In this document: positions 1 to 6,256 of the stretch, piece after piece | Position numbering within the stretch: position 1 is the stretch's first letter | Layout: every line of letters begins with the position of its first letter | NCBI GenBank assembly: GCA_002683115.1 | Contig: NYSP01000036.1 | Coordinates: 1-6,982 of the forward strand | Reading direction: 5' to 3' | Source: Gammaproteobacteria bacterium | Lineage (GTDB): Bacteria; Pseudomonadota; Gammaproteobacteria; SAR86; TMED112 | DNA length: 6,982 nucleotides | Made by a program: the position numbers and the translations under genes | Notes under the pieces: generated by a model | What the model saw: only the letters and a program-made list of their open reading frames with translations | Told to the model about the DNA's origin: nothing | Databases searched by the model: none

Positions 1-166
1 TTAATCGTTTGGTTTTATAGCTTTGATTCTTTGTGAAATAGCTTTTGATTCTTTTTTTTAGGTCTTTTGCTTTACCTATATAGAGCACCTCGGCACCGTT
101 AAAAAACTTATATATGCCAGGTTCGTTAGGAAATTTGTTAGTTAATGTCTGTAATTCTTTATTCAA
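1..166 (-). CDS. uvrC: UvrABC system protein C, N-terminal fragment (3' end outside window)
   Basis: UvrC is the nuclease subunit of UvrABC nucleotide excision repair and cuts damaged DNA on both sides of the lesion. Only the first 55 codons are in the window; the frame is still open at base 1. They encode the start of the GIY-YIG domain responsible for the 3' incision: PGIY at residues 16-19, [12 protein letters not shown] at 28-39 with the YIG motif at 29-31 and the conserved arginine at 39, then a KSYF segment typical of UvrC. This run matches the UvrC N-terminus much better than small stand-alone GIY-YIG proteins. The start is inferred to be TTG at 166-164: an in-frame TAA lies three codons upstream and no ATG or GTG precedes the domain. 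The start overlaps the end of pgi by 8 bases with no clear ribosome binding site, implying coupling to pgi. The assignment is strong; the start codon is less certain. Confidence 0.88.
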   Translation of the reverse strand, partial: MNKELQTLTNKFPNEPGIYKFFNGAEVLYIGKAKDLKKRIKSYFTKNQSYKTKRL

Positions 167-1484
167 TTTCTTTTAAAGTATTTATTTTGCCAAGTTCTAC
201 ACCCCATTGATCGAATGGATTGATATTCCAAAACATGCTTTTAAATATGGTTTTATTTTCCCAGATTGCAATTAATTCTCCCAAAGTTTCAGGAGAAATT
301 TCATCAAAACTGATCGATGTAAATTTTCTAATATTTACCAATTTATGAGGGTCCTTTTCATTAAAATTGCCTTCTTTTAATGATTTTATTTGTCCTGTCA
401 TTTGTTTTGCGTTCAAGTTCTTTGATTTAGATCCAATAATATAAGTATTTGCAGGTGTAGAGCCTTGATACAAATGCTGGAAAAATGAATGTTGTGATCT
501 TGGAGCATAACCTCCCCACACTATTGACCCAGTTTGATGATCTTTTATCGTATTCCCTTCAATATCTACTGTTTTACCTAATGATTCCATATCTAGTTGC
601 TGCACATATGAGGCAAAATTTCTTAGCTTATAGTCATAATTTAGAATTAGACTTGTTTGCATATCCAACAGATTAATCATCAGCAAATCTTGGATTGCAA
701 GAGATAGTGCTGGATTGGATGCTAATTGATTTTTGCATGAATTATCTATCTCATTGCCAGCTCTAAGAAAACTTTCAAAACCTTGGATTCCAAGTTTCAA
801 AAACATCACAATGTTTATTGGTGACCAAATAGAAAACCTACCACCAACACCTTTGTCAAACTCAAAGATTTGATTTTCATCTATACCATATTCAATTGCT
901 GAGCTGACATTGGCTGTAATGGCAAAAGTCTGTTTGAAGTTATTGCCACCTGTAACACTTTGATAGCTTTCTAGTGTTTCAATGGTAGAGAAAGATTTTG
1001 AAGCAATGATAAATGCAGTATTTGTGTGATCTTTTTCAACTAAAAATTTATATTCTTCGGGATCACTCCCAGTAATAAATATTATTTCTTGTTTGCCGCC
1101 TGTAAAAATATCATTCATTAATTTAGGACCTAAATATGAGCCTCCTATTCCAAAGAAAATAATTTTTTCAAAGCTACTTAAGTGTTCGGCTAGTTTTGAG
1201 ATAGCAGTTAAGCTCTGTTCATATAGCTTTGAGGATTTATCTCTATATTGAAAGTGTGTAACCGCTCTATTTTCAGTTGTATTTGCTTTAACACCTTCTG
1301 TTAGTTCAGCAAATTTATCAAAGATGCTTAACTCTGTACCAAAGTCATAAAATTTTTTGAATGTTTCTTGGTTCAGGCATGTAGTTCTTTGATCAATGAC
1401 TAAATTTTTTGTTTCATGGAGCAAATTATTGCTCCCCTCAATAGAGTTTTGGTCAAGTGATTCTATAAAGTCAGCAAATTTCAT
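159..1484 (-). CDS. pgi: Glucose-6-phosphate isomerase
   Basis: Cytoplasmic phosphoglucose isomerase interconverts glucose 6-phosphate and fructose 6-phosphate in glycolysis and gluconeogenesis. Visible motifs, in order: [15 protein letters not shown] (70-84), the sugar-phosphate loop GIGGSYLGP (112-120), [11 protein letters not shown] (161-171), [11 protein letters not shown] (213-223), MESLGK (299-304), [11 protein letters not shown] (331-341) and [10 protein letters not shown] (424-433). The catalytic glutamate, histidine and lysine (E. coli 355, 386, 514) correspond to E300, H332 and K433. At 441 residues it is about 110 shorter than the E. coli enzyme and close to the compact Bacillus-type length, although several motifs read like the proteobacterial form. 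The ATG lies in a 4-base ATGA overlap with the pyrF stop, and no strong Shine-Dalgarno is visible, so translation is probably coupled to pyrF. All key residues are present, so it should be active. Confidence 0.97.
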   Translation of the reverse strand: MKFADFIESLDQNSIEGSNNLLHETKNLVIDQRTTCLNQETFKKFYDFGTELSIFDKFAELTEGVKANTTENRAVTHFQYRDKSSKLYEQSLTAISKLAEHLSSFEKIIFFGIGGSYLGPKLMNDIFTGGKQEIIFITGSDPEEYKFLVEKDHTNTAFIIASKSFSTIETLESYQSVTGGNNFKQTFAITANVSSAIEYGIDENQIFEFDKGVGGRFSIWSPINIVMFLKLGIQGFESFLRAGNEIDNSCKNQLASNPALSLAIQDLLMINLLDMQTSLILNYDYKLRNFASYVQQLDMESLGKTVDIEGNTIKDHQTGSIVWGGYAPRSQHSFFQHLYQGSTPANTYIIGSKSKNLNAKQMTGQIKSLKEGNFNEKDPHKLVNIRKFTSISFDEISPETLGELIAIWENKTIFKSMFWNINPFDQWGVELGKINTLKEIE

Positions 1485-2134
1485 AAATATTCATCAACTG
1501 TATTTTCTATATTTTCTGATAGAGTGATGGGTCTTCCAACTACTATATAATCTGCACCATTCTCATAAGCTTCCTTTGCAGTCATAACCCTTTTTTGGTC
1601 ATCAGCTAATTTTGAGTTTCTGATTCCTGGCACAACTTTGATCAACTCATTTGTTGTTATGCTTTGTAGTTCTTTTGGACTGCAAACAATACCATCAATT
1701 TCAGACTGTTCTGCAACTTTTAGCAATTTTATAAATTGATCATTTAATTGATTGCCATACATCAATTCAGTATCGGTGGTATCCAAGCTTGTTAACAAAC
1801 TCACGCCTATTAATTTTGTTTGTTTCTTAACTTCAATTGCAGCTTTTATCATCTCAAGACCACCTTGCAAATGAATTGTTGTCATCAGCACATTAAATTT
1901 TGTAATTTGTTCAATAGCTTTCATAACTGTGTTGGGAATGTCATGTAATTTCAGATCTAAGAATATATCGAACCCTTTATCTGACAAATAATCTAAAACT
2001 CTTAAGCCATCTGATATAAATAATTGTAAACCTACTTTGACGATGCATTTATTGGGATCAAGTTTTTCAGCAAATTTTGACATCTCGTCAAAATTTTTAA
2101 AATCCAGTGCAACGATTAATCTTTTATGAGCCAT
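1481..2134 (-). CDS. pyrF: Orotidine 5'-phosphate decarboxylase
   Basis: PyrF decarboxylates OMP to UMP, the last step of de novo pyrimidine synthesis, in the cytoplasm. The 217-residue protein shows the (beta/alpha)8 decarboxylase signatures: LIVALDF at 6-12, KVGLQLF at 33-39, the catalytic tetrad segment DLKLHDIPNTV at 60-70 (D60, K62 and D65, with K33 upstream), VPGIR at 168-172 and the phosphate-binding VVGRPIT at 198-204. It is about 28 residues shorter than the E. coli protein, mostly at the N-terminus. The ATG at 2134-2132 is the natural start because the first conserved strand begins six residues in. It follows rpsA after a 33-base spacer with no Shine-Dalgarno on the coding strand; the spacer is rich in C and T instead. 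Its stop overlaps the pgi start by 4 bases. The neighbours ihfB and lapAB, which often sit between rpsA and pyrF in gammaproteobacteria, are absent. Confidence 0.97.
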   Translation of the reverse strand: MAHKRLIVALDFKNFDEMSKFAEKLDPNKCIVKVGLQLFISDGLRVLDYLSDKGFDIFLDLKLHDIPNTVMKAIEQITKFNVLMTTIHLQGGLEMIKAAIEVKKQTKLIGVSLLTSLDTTDTELMYGNQLNDQFIKLLKVAEQSEIDGIVCSPKELQSITTNELIKVVPGIRNSKLADDQKRVMTAKEAYENGADYIVVGRPITLSENIENTVDEYL

Positions 2135-2167
2135 TAATTGAATTGTATGTAAAAGGAGAGGTATTTT
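2135..2167 (-). other. rpsA–pyrF spacer, the only intergenic gap in the window
   Basis: This 33-base spacer separates the TAG stop of rpsA from the ATG of pyrF. Read on the coding strand it contains a pyrimidine-rich stretch (CCTCTCCTTTT) instead of a purine-rich ribosome binding site. I see no hairpin followed by a T-run, so there is no sign of an intrinsic terminator, and no promoter pair fits inside it. It is exactly 11 sense codons long, so rpsA and pyrF are in the same reading frame across it. Confidence 0.6.
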
Positions 2168-3481
2168 CTAGGAGACTAAAGTTAATGAGATCCTCTCACG
2201 TTCAGAGTCCATACCACTTATAGAAACAGTAACTTCTTCGCCTGCTTTGTATAGGTCTTGTATTGTTTGCGCACCTACATCTATTTCAGAATGATGAATC
2301 AATCCATCTATACCGCCATCTAGTTCTACAAAGACACCAAAGTCGGTTACGGACTTGATTTTTAGTCCTTCTAAAATGTCACCATTGTTATGCTTGTCTT
2401 CAAATTCTTTCCATGGGTTTTCAGTAGTATGTTTTTTGCTGAGGGAAACTTTTCTTTCCTCAAGATCAATTTCCATAACTTTGACGTCAATTTTATCGCC
2501 CTTCTCAAGAATTGAAGCTGGGTTTATATTTTTGTTTTTCCAATCTAAATCAGTGATATGAACTAAGCCTTCAATATCTTCATCCAACTTAACGAAACAG
2601 CCATAATCTGTTGTTAAAGCTACTTCACCCTGTACAACCTGACCAATGTGATATTTGCTTTCGATATCTTTCCATGGATCTTCTGATAGTTGTTTTAAAC
2701 CGAGTGAAACTCTCATTTTTTCTTCATCAAACGAAAGAACCATAAACTCTGATTTGTCACCAACTTTTAAGACTTCTTTTGGATGCATTACCCTCTTCCA
2801 GGATAGATCAGTAATGTGTAATAGACCGTCCAGACCACCTAAATCAACAAAGGCTCCATAATCAGTGAGGTTTTTAATTGTACCTTCAATTTTTTCACCT
2901 TCTTTAATGATGCCTAGTAATCTTTCTCTCTCCTCTGAGTTTTGTTCCTGTAATACTGCCTTTCTGGAAAGAACTATATTTGACCTTTTCTTGTCAAATT
3001 TCATTACTTTGAAGTCCAAAGTTTGTCCTGTTAAATCTGGGTAATCCTTACCACCTTTTGGATCAATTAATGATCCAGGTAAAAATGCCTTCACTACATC
3101 AACAAAAACTGTGAAACCACCTTTAACTTTATTGACAACCTTACCCTCAACATATTCCCCTTCGGTGTGTGCTGATTCAAGTTTATTCCATGTCTCTTGC
3201 TTTCGGGCTTTTTCTCTAGAAAGTCTTATTTCGCCATAACCATCATCAAGTGCGTCAAGCATAACTTCCACCTGATCACCAACCTCGACAACCAGTTTAT
3301 TTGCATGGTCCTGAAACTCTTCAATTGAAACAAGTCCATCCGATTTAAAGCCTATATCTAGTGTTACCCACTTCTTGCCTATCTCAACAACATTAGCCTT
3401 GATTAGAGAACCTTGAATAAGGCTGAATTCGCTGAAGCTTTTATCAAGCAATTCTTGTAATCTATTATCAGTATTTTTCAT
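2168..3481 (-). CDS. rpsA: 30S ribosomal protein S1, five-domain form
   Basis: Ribosomal protein S1 helps the 30S subunit bind and unfold mRNA, above all messages with weak Shine-Dalgarno sequences. Five S1 (OB-fold) repeats can be read: about 20-90 and 106-174 (the divergent ribosome-anchoring pair) and about 194-263, 278-349 and 365-434 (canonical RNA-binding repeats with forms of LTDYGAFVDLGGLDGLLHIT). Linkers match E. coli closely, for example KVKGGFTVFVD at 118-128 and AFLPGSLID at 132-140. The protein ends with ERISLTLVS at 437 and a TAG stop, exactly where E. coli S1 continues into its sixth repeat; E. coli S1 has 557 residues. The downstream 33 bases contain no remnant of that repeat. 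The ATG at 3481-3479 overlaps the end of cmk by 14 bases and has no Shine-Dalgarno, only AU-rich sequence, which resembles the SD-less rpsA initiation region of E. coli. Autoregulation by S1 is therefore possible but inferred. Confidence 0.97.
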   Translation of the reverse strand: MKNTDNRLQELLDKSFSEFSLIQGSLIKANVVEIGKKWVTLDIGFKSDGLVSIEEFQDHANKLVVEVGDQVEVMLDALDDGYGEIRLSREKARKQETWNKLESAHTEGEYVEGKVVNKVKGGFTVFVDVVKAFLPGSLIDPKGGKDYPDLTGQTLDFKVMKFDKKRSNIVLSRKAVLQEQNSEERERLLGIIKEGEKIEGTIKNLTDYGAFVDLGGLDGLLHITDLSWKRVMHPKEVLKVGDKSEFMVLSFDEEKMRVSLGLKQLSEDPWKDIESKYHIGQVVQGEVALTTDYGCFVKLDEDIEGLVHITDLDWKNKNINPASILEKGDKIDVKVMEIDLEERKVSLSKKHTTENPWKEFEDKHNNGDILEGLKIKSVTDFGVFVELDGGIDGLIHHSEIDVGAQTIQDLYKAGEEVTVSISGMDSERERISLTLVS

Positions 3482-4109
3482 TTATTAATTTTTCAATCAA
3501 AATTGTTATGTCATCGATGGTTTTATTTGAACTATCAATTAACACCGAGTCATTTGTTTGCTTAAGTGGAGAGTTAGTCCTACTCATATCTCGCTCGTCT
3601 CTTAACTCGATCTCATTTTTGAGTTCAGAGATATTAACCTTTTGTCCAGCATTTCTCAACTGATTTGCTCTTCTCATTACTCTTTCTTCTAAATTTGCTG
3701 TTAGATATATCTTCACAAGAGAATCTGGGAATAGTTTTGATGACATATCCCGACCTTCAGCAACTAATCCTGGCATTTTTCTGTAAGTTTTTTGAATTTC
3801 TGTTAACTGATTTCTCACGTCGTCAATTTGTGATAACTCAGAAGAGAGTTTTGTAATTTCATGTCCCCTTATGTCTTTTGTAATATCATCTTGATGATAA
3901 AAAATTTTCTCGTGATCTTGGCTGTAATCATGTTTAATTTGTTTGAGCTCATCAAGAATATTATCGACTTTAAGTTTGTGTAAAAAGGCGTAGCATCTAT
4001 AAATTAGCCCACTATCGAGATAATTCCACCCCAAAGTAATAGCCAATGCTTTGGATATTGTTCCTTTGCCTGAACCCGAAGGCCCATCGATAGTTACTAT
4101 TGGTACCAT
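3468..4109 (-). CDS. cmk: Cytidylate (CMP/dCMP) kinase
   Basis: Cmk phosphorylates CMP and dCMP with ATP, recycling pyrimidine nucleotides in the cytoplasm. The 213-residue protein has the P-loop GPSGSGKG at 9-16 (K15 binds ATP phosphates), DSGLIYR at 32-38 (DSGAIYR in most relatives), the substrate-binding segment VAEGRDM at 116-122 and the lid region RDERDMSRTNSPL at 170-182 with its row of arginines. E. coli Cmk has 227 residues, so length is near normal. The first ATG leads directly into the P-loop strand VTIDGPSG, leaving no room for a later start. The start overlaps the end of aroA by 13 bases and the stop overlaps rpsA by 14 bases. The cmk–rpsA pair is widely conserved in proteobacteria. 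No good Shine-Dalgarno precedes the ATG, so coupling to aroA is likely. Confidence 0.97.
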   Translation of the reverse strand: MVPIVTIDGPSGSGKGTISKALAITLGWNYLDSGLIYRCYAFLHKLKVDNILDELKQIKHDYSQDHEKIFYHQDDITKDIRGHEITKLSSELSQIDDVRNQLTEIQKTYRKMPGLVAEGRDMSSKLFPDSLVKIYLTANLEERVMRRANQLRNAGQKVNISELKNEIELRDERDMSRTNSPLKQTNDSVLIDSSNKTIDDITILIEKLINEKY

Positions 4110-5272
4110 TTTTTAATCAGTTCAAAAAATCCAGGGAAAGAAGTTTCAACACACTCCATATCATCAAATTTTATATTTTTTTTCGATTTAAGCGAGGCTA
4201 TCATGAAGCTCATTGCAATTCTGTGATCGCCGCCTGTTTCAATCTCAACAGGACCATCAAAACTTTGCTCTGCTGGTATTATTTCAAAACCATCTTCAAA
4301 CTCAGTTATTCCAATATTTGGATTAAATTTTCTTAGGTTTTTTAACAACAAGCTTATTCTATCAGATTCTTTGTATCTCAATTCTCTAGCATCCCTAACT
4401 GTTGTTTTCCCCTCAGCAAAAGTTGCTAGAACTGCAAGCAATGGCAATTCATCAATAATATTTGGAATAATCTCACCTCTGATATCTACCCCCTTTAAAT
4501 TTGATGAACTTAAAACGTTGATATCTCCCCTCGGTTCATGGGATTTTACCGAGTAGTTTTGAATTTCAATATTAACACCCATTTCTTGAACTACTTCTAA
4601 AAATGCAGTCCTAGTTTTATTAAGGCCTGTTTGTTCAATTTTATTATCAACTTTCGAAATAATATTGGCAGCAATGAGATAAGCTGCTGAAGAAAAATCT
4701 CTGGGAATATCTATAAATTTAGTTTTTATAGCTTTTCTGCCATCCAAAATAATTTTATTGTCAAACCGTTTAATATCAGCTTCACATTCTTCAAGCAATA
4801 ATTCTGTATGGTCTCTAGACTTAGTATTTTCGATAATTTCAATTTTTGTTTTGGATGCTAATGCAGCAAGCAATAAACAAGACTTTATTTGTGCACTTGG
4901 AATTTTTAAATCGTATTTAAAATCAGAATTTAAAGCTGAACTCTCTATTTTAATTGGTGGAAAAGAATTATCTCTTAAGGAAATTGTTGCACCCCATGCA
5001 ACCAATGGATCGGCAATTCTTTTCATTGGCCTATTAGATAGAGAACTGTCCCCTATAAGAGTGCAGTTCTTTCCCATGCCAGCTAAATAGCCAGTAATTA
5101 AGCGCATTCCGGTGCCTGAATTCCCTAAATCAAGAATAGGATTATCCATGTTAAATTTTTCAACAGCTGCTAAGGTGCTTTTGACATCCTCACCAATATC
5201 TGTCTTATCAAAACCTAAACCCAAAACAGCACATCTTTGTGCAATCGATTTATCAATTGGCAATGGATTCAC
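4097..5272 (-). CDS. aroA: 3-phosphoshikimate 1-carboxyvinyltransferase (EPSP synthase)
   Basis: EPSP synthase joins phosphoenolpyruvate to shikimate 3-phosphate, the sixth step of the shikimate pathway. Visible segments: DKSIAQR at 7-13 (substrate-binding lysine K8), LDLGNSGTGMRL at 47-58, GDSSLSNRPM at 74-83, SAQIKS at 126-131, RDHTE at 153-157, FSSAAYL at 193-199, IDELP at 273-277 (expected catalytic aspartate D274), the signature YKESDR at 300-305 and DHRIAMS at 349-355. The pattern resembles the Bacillus/Pseudomonas-like branch more than E. coli AroA. It is short at 391 residues: about a dozen residues are missing before DKS, and a segment of about 20 residues is missing between residues 37 and 47. 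The usual PGDKS reads PIDKS. The start is GTG in a 4-base GTGA overlap with the tyrA stop; an in-frame TAG five codons upstream rules out a longer ATG/GTG start. Function is likely retained, as the catalytic motifs are intact. Confidence 0.95.
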   Translation of the reverse strand: MNPLPIDKSIAQRCAVLGLGFDKTDIGEDVKSTLAAVEKFNMDNPILDLGNSGTGMRLITGYLAGMGKNCTLIGDSSLSNRPMKRIADPLVAWGATISLRDNSFPPIKIESSALNSDFKYDLKIPSAQIKSCLLLAALASKTKIEIIENTKSRDHTELLLEECEADIKRFDNKIILDGRKAIKTKFIDIPRDFSSAAYLIAANIISKVDNKIEQTGLNKTRTAFLEVVQEMGVNIEIQNYSVKSHEPRGDINVLSSSNLKGVDIRGEIIPNIIDELPLLAVLATFAEGKTTVRDARELRYKESDRISLLLKNLRKFNPNIGITEFEDGFEIIPAEQSFDGPVEIETGGDHRIAMSFMIASLKSKKNIKFDDMECVETSFPGFFELIKKWYQ

Positions 5273-5991
5273 AATAATTTCTTTCTAATTTTTTCTTTTA
5301 AATCTTCAAGGTTAGTTTTGTTGTCTTCAAAGATTTCTGCCCAAAGATTTTTATCAGCTTTAGATAAGCGCAAGATTTCTTTTAAACTATCGCCTGAGTA
5401 TTTTTCGTAATCTATATTTTCTTCTTGCAGAATTTCTTCATAAATAAAACTGAAAAAGTGAGGGAAATGACTTAAATATGCATAATTTTTATTGTGTTCT
5501 TCTAGATTCATAAACGAAACATTCGAGCCTAGAGATTCCCAAAAATTTTTTAAATCATTAACAAACTTATCTGTTTTATCCTTTATTAGTATTACTTCTT
5601 TATCTGCAAACAGTTTTTTTTCAGATTCTGTGGGTCCCGTTTTATGGCTACCGCATATTGGATGAGATGATATGAAATTATCAGGCAAGAGAGCTTCTTT
5701 TAAAAAGTTCTTTGAACTTGCTATATCAGTAATGTAAGTTCCTATTTCTTGCTTTGACACCTCATTGATGAAATGCAGAACTTTATCTTGACGTGTACAA
5801 ATGATGACAAGATCAAATCGGTCCTGAACTTCATCTAGACTTTGATAAATTGATTTATATAGGTTTTTTTTCTGGAGTTCTGCAATATGTTCCTGATTAT
5901 TCTCAACACACGAAATTTCTGTTAAATAAGATGCTTGGGCGATAGAAGTGCCCATAAAGCCTGAGCCTATTATTAAAACTTTTTCAATCAT
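5269..5991 (-). CDS. tyrA: Prephenate (cyclohexadienyl) dehydrogenase
   Basis: TyrA-family enzymes oxidatively decarboxylate prephenate, or arogenate, on the way to tyrosine using NAD(P). The N-terminal Rossmann fold shows VLIIGSGFMGTSIA at 5-18 (GxGxxG) and TDIASSKN at 88-95. The catalytic region SHPICGSHKTGP at 109-120 carries the expected base H110. The helical domain shows SHFPHFFSF at 174-182 and RLSKADKNLW at 208-217, where R208 should bind the substrate carboxylate. At 240 residues it is shorter than the usual 280-310, with little after the last dimerisation helix. There is no fused chorismate mutase, unlike E. coli TyrA, and no fused AroA, unlike Pseudomonas. The ATG at 5991 overlaps the chorismate mutase end by 8 bases, and the stop overlaps aroA by 4. 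Whether prephenate or arogenate is preferred cannot be read from the sequence. Confidence 0.93.
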   Translation of the reverse strand: MIEKVLIIGSGFMGTSIAQASYLTEISCVENNQEHIAELQKKNLYKSIYQSLDEVQDRFDLVIICTRQDKVLHFINEVSKQEIGTYITDIASSKNFLKEALLPDNFISSHPICGSHKTGPTESEKKLFADKEVILIKDKTDKFVNDLKNFWESLGSNVSFMNLEEHNKNYAYLSHFPHFFSFIYEEILQEENIDYEKYSGDSLKEILRLSKADKNLWAEIFEDNKTNLEDLKEKIRKKLL

Positions 5992-6256
5992 TTGATTCTT
6001 GCATATTGAGTGAGGTTTTCATGATCTTGGTAAATATAGATTTGAGATCATCCTTTGGATATAGGATTGCGAGTTCGTCAATTTTTTTCAATATTTCTTC
6101 CTCTCGCCCCACATCTTTAAGCTCTTTACTTAGATTCTCTTTTATTTTTCCGACTTGCAAAGACAGGTTTAATCGAGATTCTAATAACGCAATTATTTCA
6201 GAATCAATTGAATCAATCTCTTCTCTAATAAATAAAAGTGCTTTTTCTTCATCCAT
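5984..6256 (-). CDS. aroQ: Free-standing AroQ-class chorismate mutase
   Basis: Chorismate mutase rearranges chorismate to prephenate, the branch point to phenylalanine and tyrosine. With the ATG at 6256 the protein has 90 residues, all predicted helix, and the catalytic residues fall on almost the same numbers as in the E. coli PheA mutase domain: R11, R28, K39, D48, R51 and E52, with Q86 for Q88. A TTG four codons upstream (6268) is an alternative start, but the ATG is preceded by GAGA at a proper distance and gives the better alignment. In most gammaproteobacteria this position holds bifunctional pheA; here the reading frame ends right after the mutase domain and tyrA begins 8 bases before the stop, so no prephenate dehydratase follows. 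The start overlaps the serC stop by 8 bases. It could also be labelled pheA (mutase domain only); the activity call is firm. Confidence 0.92.
   Translation of the reverse strand: MDEEKALLFIREEIDSIDSEIIALLESRLNLSLQVGKIKENLSKELKDVGREEEILKKIDELAILYPKDDLKSIFTKIMKTSLNMQESND

Noticed and set aside
159..1484. pgi as a truncated pseudogene because it is about 110 residues shorter than the E. coli enzyme
   Set aside because: All signature motifs and the three catalytic residues are present in order and the length is normal for compact bacterial PGIs.
2973..2997. A possible minus-strand promoter inside rpsA (TTGACA with TATAGT)
   Set aside because: The two boxes are only 13 bases apart, too short for a sigma-70 promoter, and the site lies in the middle of a coding region.
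4758..5090. A 110-codon open frame on the plus strand inside aroA
   Set aside because: It lies fully antisense to the well-supported EPSP synthase, has no recognisable motif and no ribosome binding site; treated as a shadow. The same applies to the other plus-strand frames at 485-676, 2355-2561, 2655-2861, 3665-3856, 4100-4336 and 4371-4556.
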